Assembly (NCBI RefSeq): GCF_040939455.1
Contig: NC_134106.1
Location: 72,645,001-72,709,000, forward strand
Length of the DNA stretch: 64,000 bases
From: Microcebus murinus
Taxonomy: Eukaryota; Chordata; Mammalia; Primates; Cheirogaleidae
Reading direction: 5' to 3'
The stretch's first letter is position 1. The number at the start of each line of letters is the position of its first letter. Shown in pieces: positions 1 through 13,242 of this stretch. Made by a program: the position numbers and the translations under genes. The notes under the pieces are model-generated. The model was given only the letters and a program-made list of their open reading frames with translations. It had not been told where the DNA came from and made no database searches.

Positions 1-156
1 TTTTTTTAGACAAAGGGTCTCACTCTGTCACCCAGGCTGGATTACAGTGTCATCATCACACCTTACTGTAACATTGAATTCCTGGGCTCAAGTGATCCTC
101 CTGCCTCAGCTTCCCAAAGTGCTGGGCTTATAGGTATGAGCGACCATGCCCAGCCC
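1..156 (-). mobile_element. FLAM-like Alu monomer, antisense, cut by the window edge
   Basis: A T run, then AGGGTCTCACTCTGTCACCC, ending GAGCGACCATGCCCAGCC. One arm only. Confidence 0.75.
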
Positions 157-181
157 TAATCACTATTTTAATATCAAAATA

Positions 182-232
<51 letters not shown>
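182..232. repeat. (AC)n microsatellite
   Basis: About 24 uninterrupted CA units directly after the first monomer. Confidence 0.95.
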
Positions 233-235
<3 letters not shown>

Positions 236-430
236 GGTTTAACAGAAAGGTTAGAAAATAAAGTTGAAGGAATTTCCTAGAAAATAGGACAAAAATACAA
301 AGAAATGGAAAATAGGATAGACTAGATCAGAAAATTAGAATATTAAGCCAGAAGGTCCAACACCCAAAAATATGAATTGCAAAAATAGCCAAGAAAATAG
401 AAGGAAGGAAAGCATTAAAAAATACAAGAT

Positions 431-761
<331 letters not shown>

Positions 762-1029
762 TACAAGAAAATTTCCTGACTTTGAAGTTTCAAGTATCTA
801 AATTAAAAGAGTCTCTTGAGAGGCCAGCACACTGAATGATAAACAGCCCACCAAGGCGCATCATCATGAAATTTCAGCTCTAGGAATGGAGAGAATATTC
901 TGAAAGACAATGGGTAGAGTAAAAGTCAAATGACACACATGAAGGATCGCTTCAGACTACAATAACTCTGTATAGCAGAGACAGAAACACAAAAACACAG
1001 AAACATTTTTAAAATTCAGAGGGCTTGCC

Positions 1030-1345
1030 CCAAAGGGGAAACAACCCAGTTCATTAGCTGATCAATGGATAAATAAAAGGGGCATAGCCATGCAAAGAAA
1101 TATTACTTGGCAGTAAAAAGGGATGAAATTCTGGTACACGATACGACATGGACGGACCTTGAAAACACAACGCTAAGAAGCCAGTCACAGAAGACCACAT
1201 ATCGTAGGACTCCATTGGCATGTAATGTCCAGAATAGGCAAATCCATAGAGACAGAAAATAGACCAGTGGTTGCCAGTGGGGATCAGTGATTAGTGGATG
1301 GTGGGGGGAATGAGTGGTAACTGCTCATGCATACAGAGTTTCTTC
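1030..1345 (+). mobile_element. Old L1 3' fragment
   Basis: Contains TGATCAATGGATAAATAAAA, ATATTACTTGGCAGTAAAAAG, ATAGAGACAGAAAATAGACC and AGTGGTTGCCAGTGGGGA, the usual order in the L1M 3' region. Confidence 0.65.
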
Positions 1346-1569
1346 CTGGGGAGAGGATAATGTTCTCACCTGGATTATTGGGTCCATTCCTTGTTCCAAA
1401 ATATTACTTCTACTCATTTGACCATTATAATCTTTGTTGTTTTGGGTGCAAAAATCTCCTGTTTTCAAGAGTCATCAGACTAAATGCAAGTGTCTTTTGG
1501 AATGGGTATACTTTATTTCTAAGACATCAGTTATACCTGACTCAGGATTAGCAAGCAGATAGTATGGGA

Positions 1570-2040
1570 GAATGTCCCCTAGCCAAACTTGCCAGTCAGG
1601 GGACTCATGTACCTCGTCACCTGTCCTTCAAAGGCCATCGACAGGTGGTGGAAACAAGTCTTTTCAGGCGGCTGAGGAGTAAGGGGGCTTGGAAAACACA
1701 TACCTCTCCCCGCAGGGTAAGTAACAGAGAAGGATGAGTTCTCATGTTTGCCTGCAAACATTAATGCACATGCATAAAAAGCAAGGCTCTCACAAAGCTG
1801 CAGGCTCTCCGTCTGTCATCAGCCGGGCCGGGAGATGGGGATCCCTCCTGAACCATCCCTCTTCCTCATGACGCTTCACAAGCCGGGCCCCTGAGAACCA
1901 TAAATAAAGACCACTGCGAATGGCTTCTCTGTCTGACCCTTTAACCTGAAATAAAAATAAAGCTTGGAGAATGTAATCCTGACTCAAGGCTCCTTCGTGG
2001 GCTTCTCCTTCCCTTACCTGTTGACAGGTGCCTGCCAGAC
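1570..2040 (+). mobile_element. Candidate ERV LTR (diverged, ends not fixed)
   Basis: Contains GC-rich blocks (CAGCCGGGCCGGGAGATGG, CAAGCCGGGCCCCTGAGAAC) followed by CATAAATAAAGACC and AATAAAAATAAAGC, an arrangement like an LTR promoter and polyadenylation region. No protein frame is intact. The family is not identified and no flanking duplication was found. Confidence 0.35.
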
Positions 2041-2307
2041 CTCACAGTTACCTTTGATTTAGCTGTAATGGCATAATCCTCTCCAAAGCTTAAGTCAATT
2101 TATATGGTAACCTGAGAGCCACTTCCTGCCTGCAGATGATGTCACCGTCTGTTAACACATACTGGAATGACCACTAAACTCACGCTTAGGGGGACAGAGC
2201 CGTAGATCACTCTCAAAGCCAGAGCTGGGTTAAAGCAAATATCATAAGAATTTTCAAACTAAAAAGGAAGCTTTATTCCCATACATCTTTTTATAAATCC
2301 CTAAGAT

Positions 2308-2676
<369 letters not shown>

Positions 2677-3117
2677 CCTAAGATATTTTAATACTTGTTT
2701 TCAGAGAACTAAGAGTGGATTTTCTGGAACAAAAATCTGCGCCTGAGAAGTCGAAGTGTATTTAAGGAGATAATGGTGGCAAATTTGAAATTGGGGCAGA
2801 AAATCAGAGACATAATCATTTCAAACTTCCGGTTGAATTTTAAATCATATATTTTTCTCAATCCAGTGTCTTCTCCCCTGAAATATGTTTGCATTAATAA
2901 AAGTTACTCTCTGCAATTTGTTGATCTGGGTAAAAAAGTGTTCTAAGTATCTTTTGTTTCCAACTTATTTGGGGTTCTGGAATGTTGTAGCAACTCTTTG
3001 TGTTAAACAGTATCTCCTAAACACAGGGAAATTGTGATCATTTTGTTATAGGACAGATGGACTCTATGGATTATGCCATGGACAAAGGTTTGTGTGTGTA
3101 CATTTTGCTTGGTTTTA

Positions 3118-3216
3118 TTTATTTAGCTTTTTTAGATACAGGGTCTCACTCTGTTGCTCAGTCTGGAGTGCAGTGGCACGATCCTAGCTCACTGGAACCT
3201 CTAACTCCTGGGCTCA
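3118..3216 (-). mobile_element. 5'-truncated Alu fragment with target duplication
   Basis: Only about 99 bp, from a T-rich start through CAGGGTCTCACTCTGTTGC to CTCCTGGGCTCA, between TTTGCTTGGTTTTA at 3104-3117 and 3217-3230. The truncation happened at insertion. Confidence 0.85.
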
Positions 3217-3317
3217 TTTGCTTGGTTTTACATGTGGTAAAATAATTAAATGAATCTTTGGCTTTACATTTTCTGAATATACCTAATTCCAAAATGTCTG
3301 TGATCTTCTCACCCAGC

Positions 3318-3790
3318 GTCTTAGTTTCTTATCGCTGCTGTGATAAGTTACCACACACTTAGTGGCTTAAGCAACACAATGTATCCTCTTACAGCGCTGG
3401 AGGCCAAAGGTCTAGAATCAGGGTGTCAAAAGTGCTGCGTTCCTTCTGAAGGTGTCAGGGAGAATCCACCTCCTTGCCTTTCCCAGCGTGTAGAGGCTGC
3501 CGGGGTTTCTAGGCCTGTGGCCCCTCCTCCATCTTCAAAGCACATCACCCCAACCTCTGCTTCCGTCCCCACGGCTTTTTCTGACCATCACCCTCCTGCC
3601 TCCCTCTTAGAATGGCGCTGATTATGTGGGGCTCACCCAGATAACCCGGGATCATCTTCCATCTCAAGATCCTTTAACTTTATCTCGTCTGCAAAATCCC
3701 CTTACCACTTGTGAGGTAGCATAGTCACAGCTTCCTGGATTAGGATGGAGGCATCTCTGGGGGTTGCATGGTTCAGCCTGCCACATCTAC
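3318..3790 (-). mobile_element. MaLR-type LTR, antisense
   Basis: TTAGTTTCTTATCGCTGCTG ... TTACCACACACTTAGTGGCTT ... AGCGCTGGAGGCCAAAGG is the reverse complement of the 3' end of MLT1/MST-type LTRs. The subfamily is not certain. Confidence 0.55.
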
Positions 3791-3991
3791 TACTGCAAGT
3801 ATTTAAAAACCTGTTAACCCAAAGGAAGTCCTCTGTAAGCAATCGCTGAGATGCAGAGGAAGAAGTGTTTGCATACCTGGAGTGTTCTCACTGTAGCACT
3901 TTCCAGGAATGAGTGTTTCTGTCTGACCTTGGCCCTAAGCCTTTTCCCCAGAGGGTCATCCCTGGGTCTGGTCTTAGAAAAAGAAGGAGCT

Positions 3992-4273
3992 CTGTAGTCC
4001 CAGCTACTTGGGAGGCTGAGACAGGAGGATCTCTTGAGCCCAGGAGTTTGAGGTTGCCGTGAGCTAGGCTGATGCCACGGCACTCTACCCCGGGTAACAG
4101 AGTGAGACTCTCTCTCACAAAAAAAAAAAGAAAAGAAAAAGAAAGAAAGAAAGAAAGAAAAGAGAAGAGAAGAGAAGAGAAGAGAAGAGAAGAGAAGAGA
4201 AGAGAAGAGAAAAGAAAAGAAAAGAAAAGAAAAGAAAAGAAAAGAAAAGAAAAGAAAAGAAAAGAAAAGAAAT
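3992..4273 (+). mobile_element. Alu right arm with expanded GA-rich tail
   Basis: GTAGTCCCAGCTACTTGGG to GAGTGAGACTCTCTCTCAC, then the purine tail. AGAAGGAGCT flanks at 3982-3991 and 4274-4283. Confidence 0.9.
4119..4272. repeat. Uninterrupted 154-nt purine tract, (GAAA)n/(GAGAA)n/(GAAAA)n
   Basis: Every base from 4119 to 4272 on this strand is A or G. The tract moves from GAAA to GAGAA to GAAAA units. It makes spurious long open frames on both strands. Confidence 0.95.
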
Positions 4274-4563
4274 AGAAGGAGCTGCCTGCCCCTTGCTGTA
4301 GGATGATTGAAAGGACATTGGACTCGAGTCACTTTAGGGACACACTACTATCCAACATGTGACTCTGAGGCTGAGAGGGAGGTAGGGAGCAGTACGCAAA
4401 CCTTAGCAGGAGTAGCAGTAGGTCTGTAGGGACACATGGAATGGAGTCACTTTATGCAAGACTAATTAACCCCTTCAAGGCACAGTTTCCTCTTGTGTAT
4501 AAAAGGAATAAAACAGTCCACACTAGCCTATATAGCTGATGCTCAATAATTATTAAGAAAATA

Positions 4564-4696
4564 GGCCGGGCATAGTTGCTCATATCTATAATCCTAGCAC
4601 TTTGGGAAGCTGAGGTGGGAGAATTGCTTGAGGCCAGCAGTTTGAGACCACTCTGGGCAACATATTGAGATCCCGTCTCTCAAGCAGAACCTTGGA

Positions 4697-4753
<57 letters not shown>

Positions 4754-4954
4754 ATCCCGTCTCTACAAAAAATAAAAAATTAGCTAACATGGTGGTATGC
4801 GCCTTTCTAGCTACTCAGGAGGCAGGGGCAGGAGGATGGCTTGAACCCAGGAGTTGGAGGCTGCAGTGAACTATAATCGTGCCACTGCATGCTAGCCTGG
4901 GCAACAGAGTAAGACTCTATCTCAAAACCCAATCCCTCCCCGGCAAAAAAAACA
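4564..4954 (+). mobile_element. Alu, older type, carrying the micro-insertion at 4681
   Basis: GGCCGGGCATAGTTGCTCAT start; the two arms are separated by the extra block 4681-4764. No AATTGGCCAACTAA segment. Confidence 0.85.
4681..4764 (+). mobile_element. Micro-retroinsertion: 19 nt + A(51), 14-bp target duplication
   Basis: Inside an Alu, GAGATCCCGTCTCT occurs at 4667-4680 and again at 4751-4764. Between the copies lie CAAGCAGAACCTTGGAGGT and a run of 51 A. The pure A run suggests a young insertion. Confidence 0.8.
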
Positions 4955-5065
4955 CTCCACACTGCCTTGAGAAGTGAATGAGGTTGGTATTAAGAGTGCT
5001 TTATAAACTGAGAAAGACTGTGTGAATGTATATTCCAGAGAACTCCTTTTAAGATATAAATTAGG

Positions 5066-5400
5066 AGGCCAGGTGTGGTGGCTCACGCCTGTAATCCTAG
5101 CACTCTGGGAGGCCGAGGCAGGCGGATAGCTTGAGGTCAGGAGTTCGAAACCAGCCTGAGCAAGAGTGAGACCCCAACTCCACTAAAAATAGAAAGAAAT
5201 TAATTGACCAACTAAAAAATATATATACAAAAAAAAAAAAAAAATTAGCCGGGCATGGTGCTCCTACTTGGGAAGCTGAGGCAGAGGATTGCTTGAGTCC
5301 AGGAGATTGAGGTGTTGCTGTGATCTAGGCTGACACCATGGCACTCACTCTAGCCTGGGCAACAAAGTGAGAGTCTGTCTCAAAAAAAAAAAAAAAAAAA
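5066..5400 (+). mobile_element. Alu, lemur type
   Basis: AGGCCAGGTGTGGTGGCTCAC start and A tail. AAGATATAAATTAGG flanks at 5051-5065 and 5401-5415. Confidence 0.95.
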
Positions 5401-7061
5401 AAGATATAAATTAGGTAACCAACCAAGAGTTAGTTAGAAGAGACTTGAGACCCCGTGCTTCTAAGCCCTCATGTCAGATGTGGTGTCTGAGGCTTGTCTG
5501 GTTTCACAGCTCACACAGCTTGTCACTGGCTGGGTGGCACCCTGGACCCAGATATCCCAATTCCTGGGTCCTTGTTCTTTCCGCCACATCCCAACATAAT
5601 GATAAGGTATTGGACTCAGCGCGCAGTGATCTGTTCATTGGGCTTCTCTCCCCAGATCTGCCCTGAGTGCTCCTCCACCATCACCACCAGCCAGACCACG
5701 CCCTTCTGCAGTGCCCATCAATGAGTAGCTAAGGCTGGTGCGGCAGACTCACCATTTCTGATCTCAAGGCTGTGCCTCTCTTTTCCGTTTCTCATAAAAC
5801 CAGCTGATTGTCCAAATTGTCTCTTCCCCAACTCCACTTTGACTGGTTTAAACTTTTACTGATTTCTTGTTTTTACCTTTTTTCAGCAGCTCCCCGTTGT
5901 CTTTGCCTCCAAACCCAGCCAGTGCCATTTCAGTTGTCACCTTCAAGATGATCAGTTCCTGATCAACTTGGCATTTACACAGCTCTGGTATTTACATGTC
6001 TTGTTTCTTTTTTCATCAATTGAAATAAATTGTATTAAGTTACATACATTACACTCATCATCTTAGTGTCTATTTCCATGAATTTCAACAGATACATTCA
6101 GATGTGTAACCACTGACACAGTCAAGCAGTCAAGATATAAAACAATTCCTTCAAGGAGTGTGCTTTTGGTATCACATCTAATAAATCTGCCTATCCCAAA
6201 GTCACAAAGATTTTTTTCCTGTATTTTTTTCTGCAAGTTTTATAGTGTTAGATTTGGTGATCCATTCCAAGTTAATTTTTGCATAGGGTGTGAGTTATAG
6301 ATTGAGATTCATTTCTCTCTCTCCTTTTATTTTTTTGCATTAGAATGCCCAATTGTTTCAGCATCATTTGTTGAAAAGTCTTTTCTTTCTTCATTGAATT
6401 GCCTTTGCACCTTTGTAGAAAATCAATGGACTATATATGTGTTGCCTCTACTTCTGTATTTGCAATTTTGTTCCTTGATCTGTATTGATTACTGTAGCTT
6501 TATAATAAGGCCTTTAAAATCAAGCAATGCGAGTCCTCCCACTTTGTTATTTCAAAAATTATTTTGATTATTTTAGTTTCTTTGCCTTTATATATACATT
6601 TTAGAATTAGCTTATTGAGCTTTACAAAAACTCTTGCTAGAATTTTCATGAAAGCAGAAATTTCACTAAAGCTATATAAATCAATTTAGAGAGATTTGGC
6701 ATCTTAACAATATTAAGTCTTCCAACCCACGAACATAGTGTTCTCCATTTATTTCAATTTTCCTTGATTTTTTTTCATTAGCGTTTTGTGGTTTTCAGCA
6801 AATAGACGTTGCACATATTTTGTTAAATTTTTACCTATTTGATGTTTTTTGATGCTGTTGTAAATGATGCTTTTTAAAATTTCAATTTTGAGTTGTTCAT
6901 TGCTAAAACATAAAAATGTGATTGACTTGTGTGTGTTAACCTTATATGCTATAGCCTTACTAAACCTACTTGTTAGATTTGAAGCTCTTTTGTGTATTCT
7001 TTGGATTTTCTACATAGGTAATCATGTTGTCTGGAAAGAGCAACAATTGGAAAACAATTCT

Positions 7062-7354
7062 TGTTGCCCAAGCTAGAGTGCCGTGGCATCAGCCTAGCTC
7101 ACAGCAACCTCAGACTCCTGGGCTCAGGCAATCCTCCTGCCTCAGCCTCCCAGGTAGCTGGGACTATAGGCATGCAGCACCGTGCCCAGCTAATTTTTTT
7201 CTAGCTGGGCATGGAGAGAGACTCCGTCTCTATTCTAGAGAGACAGAGTCTCTCTCTTGCTCAGGTTGGTCTTGAACTCCTGAGCTCAAACAATCCTCCC
7301 TCGTGGCCTCCCAAAGTGCTAAGATTTCAGGCATGAGCCACCATGCCCCAGCCG
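7062..7354 (-). mobile_element. Alu with internal fold-back segment, inside the L1
   Basis: Antisense Alu from GTTGCCCAAGCTAGAGTG to GAGCCACCATGCCCC. The piece at about 7201-7230 is in the opposite orientation to the rest. Confidence 0.8.
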
Positions 7355-7777
7355 CATATTTAATTTTATCAACTGCTTTTTCTGCATCTATTGAAATGAT
7401 AAAATGGGTTTTCTACTTTAGTCTATTGTTATGGTGAATCACAGTAACTGATTTTCAAATGCTATTCTTTGCATTCCTGGGATAAAAGCACTAGTACAGC
7501 TAGTCCCCTGAAATATTTGTTACATATTTTGGGATTTGATTTTCTAAAATTTTGGTAAGAATTTTTGTGTACATGTTCATGAGAAATATCAGCAAGTTTT
7601 CTTTTCCTATAAGGGCTTTATCTAGTTTTGCAATAAAGGTAATGTGACCTCACACAATAGAATAAATTGGGATGCATTCCTTCCTCTTCAATTTTCTGGA
7701 AGATTTTGTGTAGAATGGTATTATTTCCTCCTTAAATGTTTGGTGGAATTCACCAGTGAAGACATCTGGACTTGGAA

Positions 7778-7780
<3 letters not shown>

Positions 7781-7862
<82 letters not shown>
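7781..7862. repeat. (GT)n(GA)n compound microsatellite
   Basis: About 14 GT units, then about 26 GA units, inside the L1. Confidence 0.95.
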
Positions 7863-7865
<3 letters not shown>

Positions 7866-8116
7866 TTTAATTAGATTCAATTAGATTCAATTGAATTCAA
7901 GAAATTCAATTTCTTTAAATATAAAGGTATTTGAGTTATTTATTTCTTCTTGAATGGATCTTAGTAGTTGTATCTTTCAAGGAATTTGTCTATTTTATCT
8001 AAGTTGTCAAATTTACTGGCATAAAGTTGTCATGTTCTCTTACTATCTTGTAATATTTCTAGGATCTCTAGCGCTGTTCCCTCTCTTATTCTTGATATTC
8101 TTAATATTTGTCATTT

Positions 8117-8405
8117 TCTTTTCTTTTTTGTTAAACAGAGTGTCTCTCTGTCACCCTGGGTAGAGTGCAGTGTCATCATCATAGCTCACTGCAACTTCAA
8201 ACTCCTAGGCTCAAGCAATCCTCCTGCCTCAGCCTCCCGAGCAGCTGGGACTATAGGGATACATCATCACACCTATTTTCTATTTTTTGTAGAGTCAGGG
8301 TCTTGCTCTTGCTCAAGCTGGTCTCAAACTCCTGGTCTCAAGTGATCCTCCTGTCTCGGCCTCCCAAAGTGCTAGGATTACAGGTATGAGCCATTGTGCT
8401 CGGCC
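8117..8405 (-). mobile_element. Alu, older type, inside the L1
   Basis: GTCTCTCTGTCACCCTGGG to GAGCCATTGTGCTCGGCCC. Confidence 0.85.
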
Positions 8406-9064
8406 CATCACACAAATTTTGATATTATATTTTATTTTATTCTAAAAGCTCTTGTAGGAAAAAAAATTTTGATGTTATATTTTAATTTTTGTTCACTTTA
8501 AAACACTTTTCAATTTCTCTTTTGATTTCTTCTTGAGTTATTTAGAAGTTGTATTATTTAGTTTTCAAATATTTGGGTATTTTACATAGGTATTGATTTT
8601 ATTTCTAATTTAATTCCATTGTGATCAAAGAGGATGGTTTGTATGATTTGAGTCCTTTAAAATTTATTGAAATTTGTTTTATGGTCTAGAACATGATCTA
8701 TCTTGGTAAATGTTCCATATGGATTTGAAAAAATACATATATTCTGGGGCTGTTGAATGGAGTGCTCTATAAATGTCAATTCGGTCAAGTTGTTTGATCA
8801 AGTCTTCTAAGTCCTTGCTGATTTTACTTGTCCTATCCAATATTAATAGAAGAATATTGAAATCTCCAACTTTAATGTAGGCTTGACTATTTCTTTTCAT
8901 AGTTCTCTCAATTTTTGCTTTGTATATTTGGAAGTACTGATATTAAGTACATAAACATTTAGGGTTGTTAAGTCTTAATGAATTGACCCTTTCAAAGTTA
9001 TGTAATGACCTTCTTTATCTCTATTGATAGTCTTTGGTCTGAAATCTACCTTGATAGTAATATT

Positions 9065-9399
9065 TTTTTTTTTTTTTTTTTTTTTTGAGACAGAGTCTCA
9101 GTTTGTTGCCCAGGCTAGAGTGAGTGCCATGGCGTCAGCCTGGCTCACAGCAACCTCAATCTCCGGGGCTCAGTGATCCTACTGCCTCAGCCTCCCGAGT
9201 AGCTGGGACTACAGGCATGCGCCACCATGCCCGGCTAATTTTTTGTATATATATTTTTAGTTGGTCAATTAATTTATTTCTATTTTTGATAGAGACGGGG
9301 TCTCGCTCAGGCTGGTTTCGAACTCCAGACCTTGAGCAATCTGCCCGCCTCGGCCTCCCAAAGTGCTAGGATTACAGGCGTGAGCCACCACGCCCGGCC
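9065..9399 (-). mobile_element. Alu, lemur type, inside the L1
   Basis: T run to CCACGCCCGGCC. GATAGTAATATT flanks at 9053-9064 and from 9400. Confidence 0.95.
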
Positions 9400-10031
9400 G
9401 ATAGTAATATTAATACATCCATTATGGGCTTTTTTTAGTGTTAGCGCTGTATATATTTCCCCATACTTTTACTTTGAATTTATTGCATCTTTACATTTAA
9501 AGTGGTTTTCTTATCAGCAACGTGTAGCTGCTTTTTATTGAATCTGATAATCTCTGACTTTTAATGTGGTGTTTAGATGTTTATTCTGTATTCACATGTC
9601 AGACATTTAAAGTAGCTCTTTTGCCTGAAAGAAGGAATACCAAGACAGATAGATTGAGCAGAAGGGCTACTCTTGAGTACCATAAAATAAATAAATAAAT
9701 AAAATGTTTCAAAAGCTGCATTTCATTCTTGGTGTATTTATTTATTTATTTGGATTTCTTCTCAAACTTGAATGAATATAAAAATCACCAGGTTTTAAAA
9801 TTCAGGTTCCTAGGCCCCACTCCCAAAGAGTCTGTTGTGATAGGCCTGGGTGTGGTCCTGGGACCCACATTTTATGACATACATGACCCTCCTCCACCAT
9901 CACTGAAGTCACAGCAGCTGTGCAGGAGGTTCTCAGATCATGGCTGTAGGAACACTGGGTGTCTCCCAACCGGTGAAAATCAGCAGGTCCACTGGATGTA
10001 CCATCATCTTTTCTTCTTATTCTTCTTTTTT

Positions 10032-10369
<338 letters not shown>

Positions 10370-12582
10370 TATTCTTCTTTTTTGAGGCTAACAAAAATAC
10401 TGAGCAAATAAATATCCTGGAGTTTGCTGTCCCACTTCCAGCTACATGACAGGACGAGCCAATTTCCATCAAACTCAAGCCAACTCATATAGGTCGGGCC
10501 CTTTAGGGAGGCAAATTTGTTCTTCAGGGCTAGATCTCCATTCTTTAGCAGAACCTTCGTTACCAAGAAACGGCAGAAAAGAAGGCAGCTACTCAAACAA
10601 AGTGTAAAGCAAATGAAGACAAAAGCTTCTAAAGATTTATGCAGTTGTAAATCTGCAGTAAGAGCCTCTGTAACCACAGAAAAGTATCCAGTATTTGCCA
10701 ATCATTTATTTTGAGACTACTTTTTTCTTCTTTTGCAGGGGAGGGGTTAGAAATGCCAAGAAAAAAAAATCCTTTTTTTTTTTTCCTGCTCATGCTGATT
10801 GTCTCTCCTGGAATGTCCCTTCCTGCCTCTCCCCTGTAATGGCTTATCCAAATCTTTGAGACCCACAAGTCTACCTCTTTAGACTTACTATAGAACTAGA
10901 ATTGATTCAGCAAATTGGTCATTTGGTAAATTGGTTTTCAGCCAATTGGACTTCTGGGGACATAACATTACAACAAATCAACTTTGGAAGTCAGATGTCA
11001 AATGAAGAGGAGAAATTATATCCTGGGCCCATAAAGGGAAAAAACAATTCTCAAATATTGGTCCCTTGGCTGGTGGGATGGGTGAGAAATCTCACCTACC
11101 AAAGCAGGCACTGAGAGAGGAGACAGGTATGAGGAGAGACAGGTATGAGGTAAAAGTACTGCCAAATGCAGAAGCACTGAAGATTTTTTAAATTGCCTTG
11201 TGCTATTAAATATATGTGTAAATAATTTCAGTGAGCTTTTATTCAACATTCTAGAATCAAGGAATCATTTAGCATCCCCCATACAAGGAGAGTCTCAACC
11301 TTTAAGGGACATGAGTCAAGCACGTACATAGACTATGCAGTAGAAATCTGGGGTACCCAGAGAAGGCTGCTGGGGAGGTGGAATTTGAGCAGAGTGGCTT
11401 CTCCAGAAGGAAGGATGGATGTTTGTGACAGAATGAACAGCATGGAGGCCCAAAAAGATGACAACAGGGAAGGAAAAAATATTTTTGTGGATGGATGGAG
11501 GTGGCAGATGAGACAGGAAGGGTGGGAGGTTGGATTCAGAGGGTAGGAAAGTTTAAAAGTTGTAAGAAACCAGAGTCTTTCTGGTCAGCAGTGGGACCCC
11601 ATGAACTCATCCAAGGTCTACAGGAATTATATATAGGTATGTGGACAGTGTCTTGCATTGCACTGCAATTAAATCAGCATTTGATTCATTTTTCAAAAGC
11701 CTGTTGAGGTTTCTAGGTCATTTCACCAGGGGTGGGCAGTGATCCGTGCACAAATCAAGCAGTGTGAGAAGACAGATCACCGAGAGAAGGGGCTCTGTTT
11801 ATCCACAAACATCTCGACAACTTGCGGTAATGGAAAAGGAGACACAGGTAAAGTGTCAGGTGGAATAGGCAACTGCGCGTCACAGTGCTTCCCTTCATTC
11901 TCTCAACCTTATTTGTTCTTTTCCTTGTCATGTTTCTGCAGCTCTGGGACTGCTCAGTTTTCCGTGTGAATAACACTAATGCAGAGATCATTTCAAAGTA
12001 TCCCTTTGGACAGATGTTTACATGCTACCAAACATAATCCAGGCAGTTTCAAATCCAGGAACAAACACAGGAAGAGAAATAGGGATATCGGACTTTCTGG
12101 TATGTGCCTCTCTGTAGCTTCTCCCTGGCTGTCATTCAAAACCATGCCCAGATCCCTTTTCTTTTTTTTCTCATATAACTCAATATATCTCAAAAATAGG
12201 ATAGACACTCAATAGTCAATAAACACAGGCTTCTCATGGTGGTAATTTAAATCCATAGCTGACATTAGGATACTCTTTATAGAAATATAAAATGAGAAAG
12301 ACTATGGAGAAAGAACTGAACAGAATGGAGGCTTGAATATTTTATATACTTAATTAACATTGAGTCAAATCATCAGTAAATTGTTTCTCAAATTTATAAA
12401 ATAAACTATTATAAAAAAATACATGGATATTATAGAAATAGCACACATAGTTCCACCAATCTAATACAGTTGTTGTTAATATTTTGGTGACTTCTTTTCA
12501 GACTTTTTTTTTTCCTATGCATAGTTTTGAAATTTATCTTAAATAAAAAGAAAGAAAGCTTCTGTCAAAAGTGTCAAAGGAG
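10370..12582. other. Stretch with no recognised gene
   Basis: Mostly unique-looking AT-rich sequence. A short near-duplication GAGACAGGTATGAG occurs twice near 11118 and 11135. No frame with coding character. Confidence 0.6.

Positions 12583-13242
<660 letters not shown>

Larger units (their letters stand above)
5985..9630 (-). mobile_element. Old L1 (ORF2 to 3' region), antisense, split by three Alus and a GT/GA repeat
   Basis: Reads antisense through typical L1M ORF2 sequence: CAGCATCATTTGTTGAAAAG, TTGATCTGTATTGATTACTG, CATGATCTATCTTGGTAAATG and AGTTCTCTCAATTTTTGC. Alus lie at 7062-7354, 8117-8405 and 9065-9399, and a microsatellite at 7781-7862. No long reading frame survives. Confidence 0.8.

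Noticed and set aside
3814..4332. Long open frame (172 codons, - strand) rich in Phe/Leu/Ser
   Set aside because: Produced by the purine-only repeat tail plus an Alu arm; no coding character.
7781..7862. Repeat arrays that might suggest CRISPR or another structured array
   Set aside because: All arrays here are simple microsatellites or Alu tails; there are no spaced direct repeats and the DNA is mammalian.
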